In this document: in pieces, positions 1 to 7,849 of the stretch
Numbering within the stretch: position 1 is the first letter of the stretch
How the letters are laid out: each line of letters begins with the position of its first letter
DNA from: CAKSUT01 sp045542335
GTDB taxonomy: Bacteria > Bacillota > Clostridia > Oscillospirales > CAG-382
DNA length: 30,419 nt
NCBI GenBank assembly: GCA_045542335.1
Contig: JAZQKV010000112.1
Coordinates: forward strand, 1 to 30,419
Direction of reading: 5' to 3'
Notes under the pieces: generated by a model
Databases searched by the model: none
Told to the model about the DNA's origin: nothing
The model's input: only the letters and a program-made list of their open reading frames with translations
Made by a program: the position numbers and the translations under genes

Positions 1-145
1 AGGTGATGGTTCCGTCGGCTTCGTAGCTTGCATCAACGGCGGTTTTTGCTGCAGTTATAGCTTCAACAAGCTCACCTGTCACAACATTTGAGTTGGTTAT
101 GCTGTTGTTATAGGAAAGAGTTGCCTGATTGGAAAATATTGCCAT
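1..145 (-). CDS. Partial DUF11-like repeat surface protein (N-terminus only)
   Basis: Read leftward from an ATG at 145, this gives 48 residues starting MAIFSNQATLSYNN and containing NSNVVTGELVEAI, then runs off the window edge. The opening 'NQATLSYNN ... NSNVVTGE' resembles the N-terminus of clostridial proteins built from DUF11-type beta-sandwich repeats, which are usually secreted or surface-attached; this match is from memory. There is no hydrophobic signal peptide in the visible part. A GAAAGG motif lies about 12 bases upstream of the ATG, supporting this start. The gene is divergent from rimM. The rest of the protein is outside the window, so length, anchoring and repeat count cannot be judged. 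Confidence 0.6.
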   Translation of the reverse strand, partial: MAIFSNQATLSYNNSITNSNVVTGELVEAITAAKTAVDASYEADGTIT

Positions 146-189
146 TATAAGACCGTGCCTTTCATTTGTTTGTGTTTGAATAATACAAC

Positions 190-351
190 ATGGAAGACTT
201 TACGGATGCTTTACAGGCAGGAAGAACCCTGCGCCCATTAAAGCTTTTCCGAAGCAATACTTCACTCCGGGACGCAATAAGTCTTCCGCTTTTATTGTAT
301 GAAGATGAGGAATATTGTGTTAATAGGGCGGATTATGACGTATGCGGATAA
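190..351 (+). CDS. Doubtful 53-codon ORF in the rimM upstream gap
   Basis: An open frame starts with ATG at 190 and encodes 53 residues beginning MEDFTDALQAGRTL and ending DYDVCG before TAA. No Shine-Dalgarno sequence precedes the ATG, and I recognise no family. The 5' half coincides with an inverted repeat (192-200 with 279-287), so the conservation, if any, could be for RNA structure rather than protein. The composition is not absurd for a protein, but the absence of a ribosome binding site makes it a weak candidate. Confidence 0.15.
   Translation: MEDFTDALQAGRTLRPLKLFRSNTSLRDAISLPLLLYEDEEYCVNRADYDVCG
192..287. repeat. Inverted repeat with internal hairpins; possible structured RNA
   Basis: A perfect 9-base inverted repeat, GGAAGACTT at 192-200 and AAGTCTTCC at 279-287, encloses two smaller hairpins: GCAGG/CCTGC at 217-232 and GCTT/AAGC at 243-255. 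This gives a closed stem with at least two arms, the general shape of a structured RNA. On the minus strand it would lie in the leader of the DUF11-like gene; on the plus strand it lies upstream of the rimM promoter. I compared it by eye with c-di-GMP, glycine, THF, ZTP and TPP riboswitch cores and found no match. It may be chance. Confidence 0.3.
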
Positions 352-375
352 GTGATACATAAAAGGTAAAAACTG

Positions 376-404
376 TTGAAATATTCATAAAGGCGTGGTA
401 TAAT
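376..404 (+). promoter_or_regulatory. Sigma-A promoter of the rimM operon
   Basis: TTGAAA at 376-381, a 17-base spacer and TATAAT at 399-404, with TGG directly before the -10 hexamer (extended -10). It is followed by a short leader and AAGGAG eight bases before the rimM ATG. Confidence 0.8.
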
Positions 405-440
405 TAAAATGTGATTTTATGCAGATAAGGAGATAAGCAA

Positions 441-995
441 ATGGATAAGTATCTCGAAATTGGAATGATTGTAAATAAAAGAGGCTTGAAGGGCGAAATC
501 AAGGTTGAACATTATTGCAACGACACCGAAACGGCAATGTCCTTTGAAAAAGTCTTTCTTGATAAGGATGGCAAAACAGAGTTGAAGGTTATTTCGGCAA
601 AGGAATATAAGGGATATGTGTATTATCTTCTTGAGGGCATTGATTCCGCAGAAAAGGCAGACAGCGTGAGAGGGAAGCTGCTTTACGCAGACCGTGACGA
701 TATTCCAATGGAGGAGGGCGAGGTCTTTATTTCGGATATAATTGGACTTCCCGTGATTGATGCAACGAGTGGCGAGGTTTACGGCAAGCTTATTTCTGTT
801 GACAATTACGGTGCATCGGATATTTATACGGTAAAACGTCCGGACAAATCCGAGGTTATGATGCCGGCAAATGAAGAGTTTATTGAGGAAATTGACCTTG
901 AAAAGGGAATTTTTGTAAATGTTATCCCGGGCATTTTTGACGGAAATGCAATTTCCGACCGTGACGACGAGGATGACAGCGTTACGGAACAATGA
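441..995 (+). CDS. rimM: Ribosome maturation factor RimM
   Basis: RimM binds ribosomal protein S19 in the 30S head and assists late 16S rRNA maturation in the cytoplasm. The 184-residue product has the expected two parts: an N-terminal RimM barrel (about 4-85, with the start EIGMIVNKRGLKGEIKV) and a C-terminal PRC barrel (about 92-170, including FISDIIGLPVID). Length is normal. The ATG has AAGGAG eight bases upstream. The acidic tail (DRDDEDDSVTEQ) is slightly extended. It is followed 55 bases later by trmD, the universal partner, but rpsP and the KH-domain gene that usually precede rimM in Bacillota are absent; rimM has its own promoter here. Confidence 0.96.
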   Translation: MDKYLEIGMIVNKRGLKGEIKVEHYCNDTETAMSFEKVFLDKDGKTELKVISAKEYKGYVYYLLEGIDSAEKADSVRGKLLYADRDDIPMEEGEVFISDIIGLPVIDATSGEVYGKLISVDNYGASDIYTVKRPDKSEVMMPANEEFIEEIDLEKGIFVNVIPGIFDGNAISDRDDEDDSVTEQ

Positions 996-1050
996 AAACC
1001 TTTGAGAAAAGTCGAAACAGCATGATTTAAGAAAAGGACAATTCTGAAAA

Positions 1051-1938
1051 ATGACTTTTGATATAATGACGGTGTTTCCCGAAATGATAAGGTGCGCACT
1101 TTCCGAAAGCATAATCGGAAAGGCAGTTGAAAACGGTCACATAAGGGTGAATTTGCACAACATAAGGGATTACACCACAGACAAGCACAGAAAAACAGAC
1201 GATTATCCCTTTGGCGGTGGCAGGGGAATGGTTATGACAGTTCAACCTGTGGCAGATTGTCACAAGGCAATTTGCGCAGGTGAGCGTGTTCACACGGTCT
1301 ATATGTCGCCAAGGGGCAAGGTGCTGACCCAGAAAAAGGCTGAGGAGATGGCAAAGCTCGACAGACTTTGCATACTTTGCGGTCATTATGAGGGCGTTGA
1401 TGAAAGAATAATTGAAAGCCTTGTTGATGAAGAAATTTCAATCGGCGATTATGTTCTCACAGGAGGAGAACTCCCTGCGGCAATCCTTGTGGACTGCATA
1501 TCAAGGCTGATTCCCGGAGTTCTTCCCGACAGCGAATGTTATGAGCTTGAAAGTATTTCGTCGGGACTTCTTGAGTATCCGCAATACACAAGACCTGCAC
1601 AGTATGACGGAATGTGCGTGCCGGAGGTGCTTCTTTCGGGACACCACGGAAATATTGATAAATGGCGACGCGAAAAGTCTCTTGAGTTAACCTTTAAGAG
1701 TCGTCCTGATATGATAGAGGCTCTTGAAAAAAATGGTGGGCTTGACGAAAATGACAAGCTTTATCTTCGTGTTCTTGGGGGTGAGCCGCCGGAACAGGTG
1801 TATAAAAAGAAAGCAAGGAGAAAAAAGAATTCGACACACAGGGTAAATGAAACGAATGATACGGTTGCTGAAGATAATGGCAACATGACAGATGGAGTTG
1901 AAAATCAAGCTTACAAGGAGGTTGAAAACGGCAAATGA
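1051..1938 (+). CDS. trmD: tRNA (guanosine(37)-N1)-methyltransferase TrmD
   Basis: TrmD methylates G37 next to the anticodon using S-adenosylmethionine, preventing +1 frameshifting. The SPOUT trefoil-knot signatures are visible: LCGHYEGVDERII (107-121), SIGDYVLTGGELPA (130-143) and GLLEYPQYTRP (172-182). The residue that aligns by eye with the E. coli catalytic Asp169 is Glu167, which I cannot confirm as unusual. At 295 residues it is about 45 longer than typical; the extra C-terminus (from about 251) is lysine/arginine-rich then acidic, and looks disordered. The ribosome binding site is weak (AAAGGA 12 bases away). The stop overlaps the next start as ATGA, implying translational coupling. 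Confidence 0.95.
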   Translation: MTFDIMTVFPEMIRCALSESIIGKAVENGHIRVNLHNIRDYTTDKHRKTDDYPFGGGRGMVMTVQPVADCHKAICAGERVHTVYMSPRGKVLTQKKAEEMAKLDRLCILCGHYEGVDERIIESLVDEEISIGDYVLTGGELPAAILVDCISRLIPGVLPDSECYELESISSGLLEYPQYTRPAQYDGMCVPEVLLSGHHGNIDKWRREKSLELTFKSRPDMIEALEKNGGLDENDKLYLRVLGGEPPEQVYKKKARRKKNSTHRVNETNDTVAEDNGNMTDGVENQAYKEVENGK

Positions 1939-3878
1939 AATCCGAATCACAAAAAAACAAGGTCGGGAAAAATACGCTTATCAAGCTTATCCGTGAAAGC
2001 TTTTTTGTGCATATAATTGCGGTTGTTGCGGATTTTTTGTATAACGGTGTCAAAAACAGCTTGTTTGCTTCATTTTTCTCGGAGTTTGGTAAATGGGAAA
2101 AAAAGTATGAGCAAAGCTTTACGGGAACAATTTTGTCAAAGCTTTTTTCTGTTTCAAAAAATGGGCGTAAAAGGCTTTTCAGCTTTGCGGCGGCTTGCGA
2201 AAACAGTCTGTTACTTGCCGAGATTAAAAAGCGAAATTCTTCGTTTCTTTCAAGACCGGGAAGATTCTATGGCAGTGGACTTATCTATTTCGGAATTTAC
2301 ACGGCAATTGTTCACATTGCGAAATATTTGCTTTTGGTTTCGGCAGAGTTTGACAGCTCATATCTTTATATAGGCTTGTGGGCAGTTTTGTCGGGAATAG
2401 TGTTGCTCTCGTGCAAAAAGGCAATTGGAGTTGTGCTTGCAGAAAGCCGACTTCTTGCGCCGGTGTTTGAAATTGTTAACATTGACACAAGGGCAATGGC
2501 AAAGTGCGAGGTTAAAAATGTTTCCCAGGGAACGGCAATTGCAGTTGGAACATTCCTTGGCATAATAACATTTTTTGTTCACCCTCTTATTATTTTTGGC
2601 GCATTGGTTGCGGTGTGGGGGGTACTCAAGGTTCTGCGCTCGCCTGAAACGGGACTTTTGCTTGTTTTCCTTTTGCTTCCGTTTTTGCCTACAATGGCTC
2701 TTGCAGGAATTGTCATTCTCACAGCAATATCCTATTTCTTCAAGGTGCTCCGTGGAAAAAGAGTGTTCAGACTTGAATTCTTCGATTTGCTTGTGGGACT
2801 TTTTGCTGTAATCGTTTTCTTCAGCGGATTCATTTCCGGTGGCGGTTCGGGAAGTCTTCCGCCGGCACTTATGTTTGTGTGCTTTATGATGGCGTATTTC
2901 CTGACGGTTAATCTTATTCGTTCGGAGGAGCTCATCAACAAATGTGCGCTTCGCATGATAATCGCCTCTGTTGGAGTTTCAATTTACGGTATTTATCAGA
3001 ACTTTTTTGGAACAACAACTGCGGCATGGCTTGACAGCGATATGTTTTCGGAAATCGGAAACCGTGTTGTTTCAACGTTTGAAAACCCAAATGTCCTCGG
3101 ACAGTATCTTATCATAATGCTCCCGTTTTGTATTATGACCTTTGCGGGCAAGGCAAAGAGTGTTTCCGAAAGGTGGTTCGGGCTTGTTTCAAGTGCACTT
3201 TTGGGAGTATGTCTTATTTTTACATGGTCAAGAGGCGCATGGCTTGGCGCATTATTCGGCATTGCGGTTATGATGCTGATTTTCTCAAGGCACACAATGA
3301 AGGTTTTTGTTGCAGGACTTTTCTGCGTTCCGATTCTTCCTTTTGTTATTCCGGATTCAATTCTCGGAAGATTCACAAGCATCGGAAATCTTGGAGATTC
3401 TTCAACCCAATACCGTGTTAATATCTGGAAAGGCACATTGAAAATGGTTGAAGATTTTGTGATCGGTGGCATTGGTATGGGTGAGGCGGCTTTCAGAAAG
3501 ATTTATCCATACTATTCTCTTGAGGCCATTGAAGCTGCTCCCCACAGTCACAATCTTTATTTGCAGGTTTGGGTTGAGGCAGGAATTTTTGCGATGATTT
3601 TCCTTGTGATTCTTCTTGTGATGTATATTAAGCTGTGTTCGGGATTTGTCACCGACAAGGAAACGGGACTTGGCACAGAGGGAGCAGGAAATTGCGGCAC
3701 AATTTGTCTTGCAGGATTTGCAGGAATAATTTCGGTGCTTCTTCAGGGCTTCACTGATTATATCTGGTATAATTACAGGTTTTTCCTTATGTTCTGGCTT
3801 GTAATTGCAATCTGTGTGGCGGCAAAACGCATAAAGACTGAAGAAATCAAGGCAAGACATTCGATGGAGCAGGAATAA
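1935..3878 (+). CDS. O-antigen ligase / Wzy-type polymerase family membrane protein
   Basis: A 647-residue polytopic membrane protein of the O-antigen ligase (WaaL/Wzy_C) family, enzymes that transfer lipid-carrier-linked glycans or polymerise them on the outer face of the membrane. Hydrophobic segments run from about residue 110 to 640. Family signatures are the TWSRGAWLGALFG segment (Arg433) in a transmembrane helix and the extracytoplasmic HSHN motif (His537, His539, Asn540) followed by LYLQVWVEAG. Residues 1-110 form a long, mostly hydrophilic N-terminal region of unknown role. The start overlaps the trmD stop by four bases. In a presumed monoderm the substrate would be a capsular, teichoic or other wall glycan; no glycosyltransferase, flippase or wzz gene is adjacent, so the polymer cannot be named. 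Confidence 0.8.
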   Translation: MKSESQKNKVGKNTLIKLIRESFFVHIIAVVADFLYNGVKNSLFASFFSEFGKWEKKYEQSFTGTILSKLFSVSKNGRKRLFSFAAACENSLLLAEIKKRNSSFLSRPGRFYGSGLIYFGIYTAIVHIAKYLLLVSAEFDSSYLYIGLWAVLSGIVLLSCKKAIGVVLAESRLLAPVFEIVNIDTRAMAKCEVKNVSQGTAIAVGTFLGIITFFVHPLIIFGALVAVWGVLKVLRSPETGLLLVFLLLPFLPTMALAGIVILTAISYFFKVLRGKRVFRLEFFDLLVGLFAVIVFFSGFISGGGSGSLPPALMFVCFMMAYFLTVNLIRSEELINKCALRMIIASVGVSIYGIYQNFFGTTTAAWLDSDMFSEIGNRVVSTFENPNVLGQYLIIMLPFCIMTFAGKAKSVSERWFGLVSSALLGVCLIFTWSRGAWLGALFGIAVMMLIFSRHTMKVFVAGLFCVPILPFVIPDSILGRFTSIGNLGDSSTQYRVNIWKGTLKMVEDFVIGGIGMGEAAFRKIYPYYSLEAIEAAPHSHNLYLQVWVEAGIFAMIFLVILLVMYIKLCSGFVTDKETGLGTEGAGNCGTICLAGFAGIISVLLQGFTDYIWYNYRFFLMFWLVIAICVAAKRIKTEEIKARHSMEQE

Positions 3879-3929
3879 GAACGGTGTATCTTCATGCAGC
3901 AGCCACGCTGCGGAAAGGAATTTGCAGAT

Positions 3930-4526
3930 ATGAAAGATTCAAAAAAGACAAGGAAGTTTAACTTTATTGACGGCATAATTGTTGCAGTGGTGCTTATTAT
4001 AGTGGCGTTTGTTGCCTATATTTTCATGGGTAGCGAGCTTCTTGCAAAGCTCAATATATTTTCCGGTGACGACGATTTTGCATATGTTCGTTATAATTTG
4101 TCATTGAGTTCGGTTGAGGACAGATATGTCGGATATATAAAAGATGGTGCTGATGTTCGCAGAGGAGATCTGAGCATCGGACGTATTGAAAAGACAACTG
4201 TTTCAGAGGTTGAGCGTATTGAGCTTAACGAAAGAACTGAGGAGCTTGTTGTTGTGCCATATCCTGACCACAAAAAGGTTGATATTGAAATTGTGGCAAA
4301 GGCGAAGCTTGAGAACGGTATTCTTCTTGTCGATGACGATGTTAAGGTTGCTGTTGGCACATATGTTGAATTTGTTACAAGCGGCTTTAAGAGCTATGGC
4401 TATATAACTGATTTTGAGGTTCTTGATTATGAGCCGGAACTTTTGAAAAAGAAAGAGCAGGTGGCGGCTGTGCCTAAGAGCGTGGGTGAACCCGTGCTGA
4501 ATACTGACGAAGCAGCTCAAGCTTAA
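3930..4526 (+). CDS. DUF4330-type membrane-anchored protein, copy 1
   Basis: A 198-residue protein with a charged N-terminus (MKDSKKTRKFN), one transmembrane helix (about 13-33) and an extracytoplasmic beta-rich domain containing LSSVEDRYVGYIKDGADV. It resembles DUF4330 proteins, which have no established function. An in-frame ATG exists 36 bases upstream at 3894, but GGAAAGGA at 3912-3919 sits about ten bases before the 3930 ATG, so I chose the latter. It follows the O-antigen-ligase gene by about 50 bases and precedes a paralogue, so the three probably form one envelope-related transcription unit. Export without cleavage is inferred from the single uncleaved-looking helix. Confidence 0.7.
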   Translation: MKDSKKTRKFNFIDGIIVAVVLIIVAFVAYIFMGSELLAKLNIFSGDDDFAYVRYNLSLSSVEDRYVGYIKDGADVRRGDLSIGRIEKTTVSEVERIELNERTEELVVVPYPDHKKVDIEIVAKAKLENGILLVDDDVKVAVGTYVEFVTSGFKSYGYITDFEVLDYEPELLKKKEQVAAVPKSVGEPVLNTDEAAQA

Positions 4527-4565
4527 AAAATGCGGAAAATTATAACGAAAGGAACTGAATAATTC

Positions 4566-5168
4566 ATGGAAAAGAAAAAAATTCGGTTTAATGCGGTTGA
4601 CCTTATAATTGTTATTGCTGTGCTTGCAATTGTTGCGGCACTTGTTGTCAGACAGTTTTCGATTGGCGGAAACAACCTTAAACTCAATGGGGACGGAGCA
4701 AACGTAAAGCTTGAAATTGAAGTGAAGGTTTCGGGTATTCAAGAGGAATCACAGAACTTCATTTCAATTGGTGATGTTGCAAATGACTCTAAAGGCCATC
4801 CCTTTGCTAAGGTTACAAAACTCAATTTTCTCGATGCGGAGAGCTACTATGTTACCGAGTCCGGCGAAATCAAGAAGCTTACCGTTCCCACAAAGATTGA
4901 CGCATATGTAACCGTTGAGTGCATTGGAACAATAAGCGATGAGGGAGTTTTCCTTCCCAATGGGGCGCAGATTGCTCTTGCGCAGCAGATTGGTCTTTAT
5001 CTTCCAAAGCTCAGCATTTCGGGCACGATTATTGATGTAAGCTACAATGAAATCTCGCCCGAAGCCTTTGAAGCTTTTGAAACAGAGCTCAGTTCTGCGG
5101 AGCCTGTCTTCAAACCCTTTAACTCGCAAAACGGCGGCGAGAGCTCCGACGGAACACAAGGTGTTTGA
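4566..5168 (+). CDS. DUF4330-type membrane-anchored protein, copy 2
   Basis: A 200-residue protein with the same plan as the gene before it: a basic start (MEKKKIRFNAVDL), one transmembrane helix (about 11-29), then a soluble outer domain, ending in a Ser/Gly-rich tail (NGGESSDGTQ). Both copies carry a similar segment before the helix (KFNFIDGIIV and RFNAVDLIIV), which supports a tandem duplication followed by strong divergence. GAAAGGAA lies about 12 bases upstream of the ATG. Gap to the previous gene is 39 bases. Function is unknown; position behind a glycan polymerase suggests a role in wall or capsule assembly. It appears to end the operon. Confidence 0.7.
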   Translation: MEKKKIRFNAVDLIIVIAVLAIVAALVVRQFSIGGNNLKLNGDGANVKLEIEVKVSGIQEESQNFISIGDVANDSKGHPFAKVTKLNFLDAESYYVTESGEIKKLTVPTKIDAYVTVECIGTISDEGVFLPNGAQIALAQQIGLYLPKLSISGTIIDVSYNEISPEAFEAFETELSSAEPVFKPFNSQNGGESSDGTQGV

Positions 5169-5389
5169 TAAAGCTTTGTATGAAATGTGTGTCCTAAATG
5201 TGTCCACGGCGGATTTTGCAGACGGAAAAGTTAATAAATTGACATCAAAATGTTATCTTCAGATTCGGGTTTGTTTGTAAAAAGTCCGATTGTATGGTGA
5301 AAAATGAACAAAAATGTCAACTGATTGTTGTCAGATTAGTTCAAAACGCTTGTTTTTTCAAAATGGCGTAAACTTTATAAAAAAAGACT
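5169..5389. other. AT-rich gap, no gene seen
   Basis: Between the second DUF4330 gene and the HPr promoter there is no open frame with a ribosome binding site, no RNA gene and no clear intrinsic terminator. Short open frames here are AT-rich and lack homology that I recognise. Confidence 0.6.
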
Positions 5390-5417
5390 TGATTTTGTTT
5401 TCATTTTATTATATAAT
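5390..5417 (+). promoter_or_regulatory. Sigma-A promoter of the HPr gene
   Basis: TTGATT at 5390-5395, a 16-base AT-rich spacer and TATAAT at 5412-5417. It gives a leader of about 90 bases before the HPr ATG. No catabolite-responsive element was recognised. Confidence 0.7.
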
Positions 5418-5448
5418 AACGTTTGTGATTTTATGTTGGTGGAAAATC

Positions 5449-5482
5449 GCCGTGCGACATCTGATCTTTTTGATGCGGCGGC
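5449..5482 (+). other. Leader hairpin upstream of HPr
   Basis: An imperfect stem-loop: GCCG (5449-5452) pairs with CGGC (5479-5482) and, inside it, CATC pairs with GATG around a ten-base loop. No T-run follows, so it is not an intrinsic terminator. It lies between the promoter and the ribosome binding site and may stabilise or regulate the mRNA; no known element was recognised. Confidence 0.3.
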
Positions 5483-5516
5483 ATAGTTCGGAATTTTAAG
5501 CAAAGGAGATACGGCA

Positions 5517-5780
5517 ATGACATCCAAAGAAGTCGTAGTAAGAAATGCCTCCGGTCTTCACGCAAGACCCGCTACTTTCTTCATTCAGAAAGCAAATTCA
5601 TACAAAAGCTCCGTGTGGGTTGAAAACGGAGACAGACGTGCAAACGCAAAGAGCCTCTTGGGCGTTCTTTCTCTTGCAGTTGCAAAGGGCGTAAGCATAA
5701 ACATTATTGCTGACGGTCCCGATGAGGAAGAAGCTGTTACAGGTCTTGCGGACCTTATCGAAACCTCTCTCACAGACTGA
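5517..5780 (+). CDS. ptsH: HPr family phosphocarrier protein
   Basis: HPr carries phosphate from enzyme I to the EIIA domains of the PTS and, in Bacillota, is phosphorylated on a serine by HprK to act in catabolite control. The 87-residue product has the catalytic histidine (NASGLHARPA, His15) and the regulatory Ser46 (NAKSLLGV), so it could in principle serve both roles rather than being a Crh-like protein, which lacks His15. AAAGGAG lies eight bases before the ATG. It has its own promoter and is followed by a terminator, so it is a single-gene unit. No enzyme I, EII or HprK gene is in the window. The symbol ptsH assumes it is the main HPr. Confidence 0.88.
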   Translation: MTSKEVVVRNASGLHARPATFFIQKANSYKSSVWVENGDRRANAKSLLGVLSLAVAKGVSINIIADGPDEEEAVTGLADLIETSLTD

Positions 5781-5850
5781 GAGAAAAACGTCATAAGACC
5801 GATACGGTGCGGCTGAAAGACCGTGCGTGTCTTTAATGGGCGGTCAAAAG

Positions 5851-5880
5851 GAGCTACGTTTCGGCGTGGCTCTGTTTTGC
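5851..5880 (+). terminator. Intrinsic terminator after HPr
   Basis: GAGCTACG (5851-5858) pairs with CGTGGCTC (5865-5872), with one G-U pair, around a six-base loop; TGTTTTGC follows. It separates HPr from uvrC. Confidence 0.65.
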
Positions 5881-5967
5881 TTTAAAGAGCTTTTTGCGGG
5901 AATAATATAGATAAGCATTTGAAAAATCATTGTTGAAAAAGCGTTTTGAGAATTCATGGAGGATGCA

Positions 5968-7830
5968 ATGCCGACAAGGGACGAACTTAAAGAAAAAGTG
6001 AAGCTGTTGCCGCCGTCACCCGGAGTCTACATGATGAAGGACAAGACGGGAAAAATTATATATGTCGGAAAATCAAAGACTTTGAGAAACAGAGTTGCAA
6101 GTTATTTTCAGCCGCTTCACAGTCTTTCTCCCAAAACCGCAAAGCTTTCGACCGTTATTTTTGATTTTGAGTGCATTTACACCTCTACCGAGACAGAGGC
6201 ACTTATTCTTGAAAATGAGCTTATCAAACGGCATATGCCAAAATATAATATCAAGCTCAAGGATGCAAAGGCATATCCATATATAAGACTTGCCATGGAA
6301 AACGGTCATCCGGATGTCAGCATGGTGAGAAAACGTGTCGATGAGGGAAACAGAGCGAAATATTTCGGGCCCTATACCTCGGCTATTGCGGCGAACGATA
6401 TAATAAAAGCTGTGGGAAAAGCGTTCCGTCTTTCGAGGTGCAACAAAAAGCTTGAACCGGGAAAACAGGTTGGAAGACCGTGTCTTTATTACCACACGGG
6501 CTCGTGCATGGGGATGTGCAGAGGCGAAACAACGGCAGAGCAATGTCGGGAAATATACTTTCAGCTTGAAAAGTTTCTGAAAGGCGATTTTGATTTGCTC
6601 CTTGGCGAGCTTAAACAGAAAATGCTTGATGCCGCAGAACAGATGCGTTTTGAGGCGGCGGCAATTTATCGGGATAACATTAACTCTCTGACACTTCTTT
6701 CCGAGCAACAGCGCATTATAACCGATCCCGATAAGGAGTTTGATGTTTTCGGCATTTATGAGGGGGAAACAATCAGCGCACTTGCTGTTCTTTTTATTCG
6801 CGGAGGAAAGGTGCTTGATAAGAGCGTTGTCACATTTTCTGCGGATGAGCCGCTTGATGCACATATGATGACCGACCTTATTGAACGTTTTTACGGCGAC
6901 GGAAAGAGCGCGTATTTTCCTCGAAATATACTTGTTTCACGGCATCTTGGTGAGGAAAATGAGCAATCATTGGAGGTCATTTTTTCAGAGTATTCGGGCA
7001 AGCGCATAAATGTTCACACTCCCGAAAGGGGAGAACGGCGTGCATACACTCTCATGGCGGTAAACAACGCCTGCGAGGCGGCAAAGCAGAAGCTTATGGC
7101 GGACGAAAAGGATCTTAATGTGTTGACAGAGCTTGCAGAGCTTTTAGGTCTTGAGGTTGTGCCCGAGAGAATCGAAGCATATGACATTTCGAACAACGGT
7201 GTCTGCGATATGTATGCAGGCATGATAACAGTTTCGCAGGGCAAGTTTTTAAAGAGTGATTACCGGGCTTTTTCCATAAAAACTCTTGTTGACGAAACAA
7301 ACGACTATGCTGCAATGAGCGAAGCTCTTGAAAGGCGTTTTGCTTATCTTTTAAGAGATGACACTCCAGAAAAAAATGGGGCATTTTCGGTTTCTCCCGA
7401 TCTCATTCTTGTTGACGGAGGCAGGGGACACGTCAACACGATTCGTGAACTGATGGAAAGAATGTGCCTTGATATTCCGGTTTTTGGTATGGTCAAGGAT
7501 GAATACCACAAGACAAGAACTCTGACCGACGGGCAAAGGGATATAAGTATTGCAAAAAATATGAGCGTTTTTTCCTTTATCTATAAGATTCAGGAGGAGG
7601 TTCACCGCTATACCTTTTCAAAAATGGATGCTTCAAGAACAAAAAAGGTGAAGCGTTCATCTCTTGAGGATATAAAAGGAGTGGGTGCTTCAAAAGCGAA
7701 AGCATTGCTTTCACATTTCAAAACCTACACTGCAGTCAAAAATGCAAGTGTTGATGAGCTTTGCGAGGTAAAGGGAATAACCGAGGAGCTTGCAAAAGAG
7801 ATATACAATCATTTAAAATCAAAGAAATAA
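5968..7830 (+). CDS. uvrC: Excinuclease ABC subunit C
   Basis: UvrC makes both incisions around a lesion in nucleotide excision repair after UvrB loading. The 620-residue product has the GIY-YIG nuclease domain at its N-terminus (GVY 19-21, YVG 32-34, Arg42), a UVR motif that binds UvrB (about 206-230, QKMLDAAEQMRFEAA), the RNase H-like C-terminal nuclease (EAYDISNNGVCDMYAG) and a tandem helix-hairpin-helix DNA-binding end (IKGVGASKAKALL, VKGITEELAKEI). An ATG four codons upstream at 5956 is possible, but GGAGG at 5958-5962 sits five bases before the 5968 ATG, which also matches the usual N-terminus. It leads a unit with rsmD, coaD and an SGNH hydrolase. Confidence 0.96.
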   Translation: MPTRDELKEKVKLLPPSPGVYMMKDKTGKIIYVGKSKTLRNRVASYFQPLHSLSPKTAKLSTVIFDFECIYTSTETEALILENELIKRHMPKYNIKLKDAKAYPYIRLAMENGHPDVSMVRKRVDEGNRAKYFGPYTSAIAANDIIKAVGKAFRLSRCNKKLEPGKQVGRPCLYYHTGSCMGMCRGETTAEQCREIYFQLEKFLKGDFDLLLGELKQKMLDAAEQMRFEAAAIYRDNINSLTLLSEQQRIITDPDKEFDVFGIYEGETISALAVLFIRGGKVLDKSVVTFSADEPLDAHMMTDLIERFYGDGKSAYFPRNILVSRHLGEENEQSLEVIFSEYSGKRINVHTPERGERRAYTLMAVNNACEAAKQKLMADEKDLNVLTELAELLGLEVVPERIEAYDISNNGVCDMYAGMITVSQGKFLKSDYRAFSIKTLVDETNDYAAMSEALERRFAYLLRDDTPEKNGAFSVSPDLILVDGGRGHVNTIRELMERMCLDIPVFGMVKDEYHKTRTLTDGQRDISIAKNMSVFSFIYKIQEEVHRYTFSKMDASRTKKVKRSSLEDIKGVGASKAKALLSHFKTYTAVKNASVDELCEVKGITEELAKEIYNHLKSKK

Positions 7831-7849
7831 CCGAAAGGAATTTGAAAAT

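Noticed and set aside
5314..5499. 61-codon ORF upstream of HPr
   Set aside because: It spans the HPr promoter and leader hairpin, lacks a ribosome binding site and reads as translated AT-rich spacer.
6073..6864. 263-codon leftward ORF opposite uvrC
   Set aside because: Long only because of codon bias in uvrC; no start signal and no domain.
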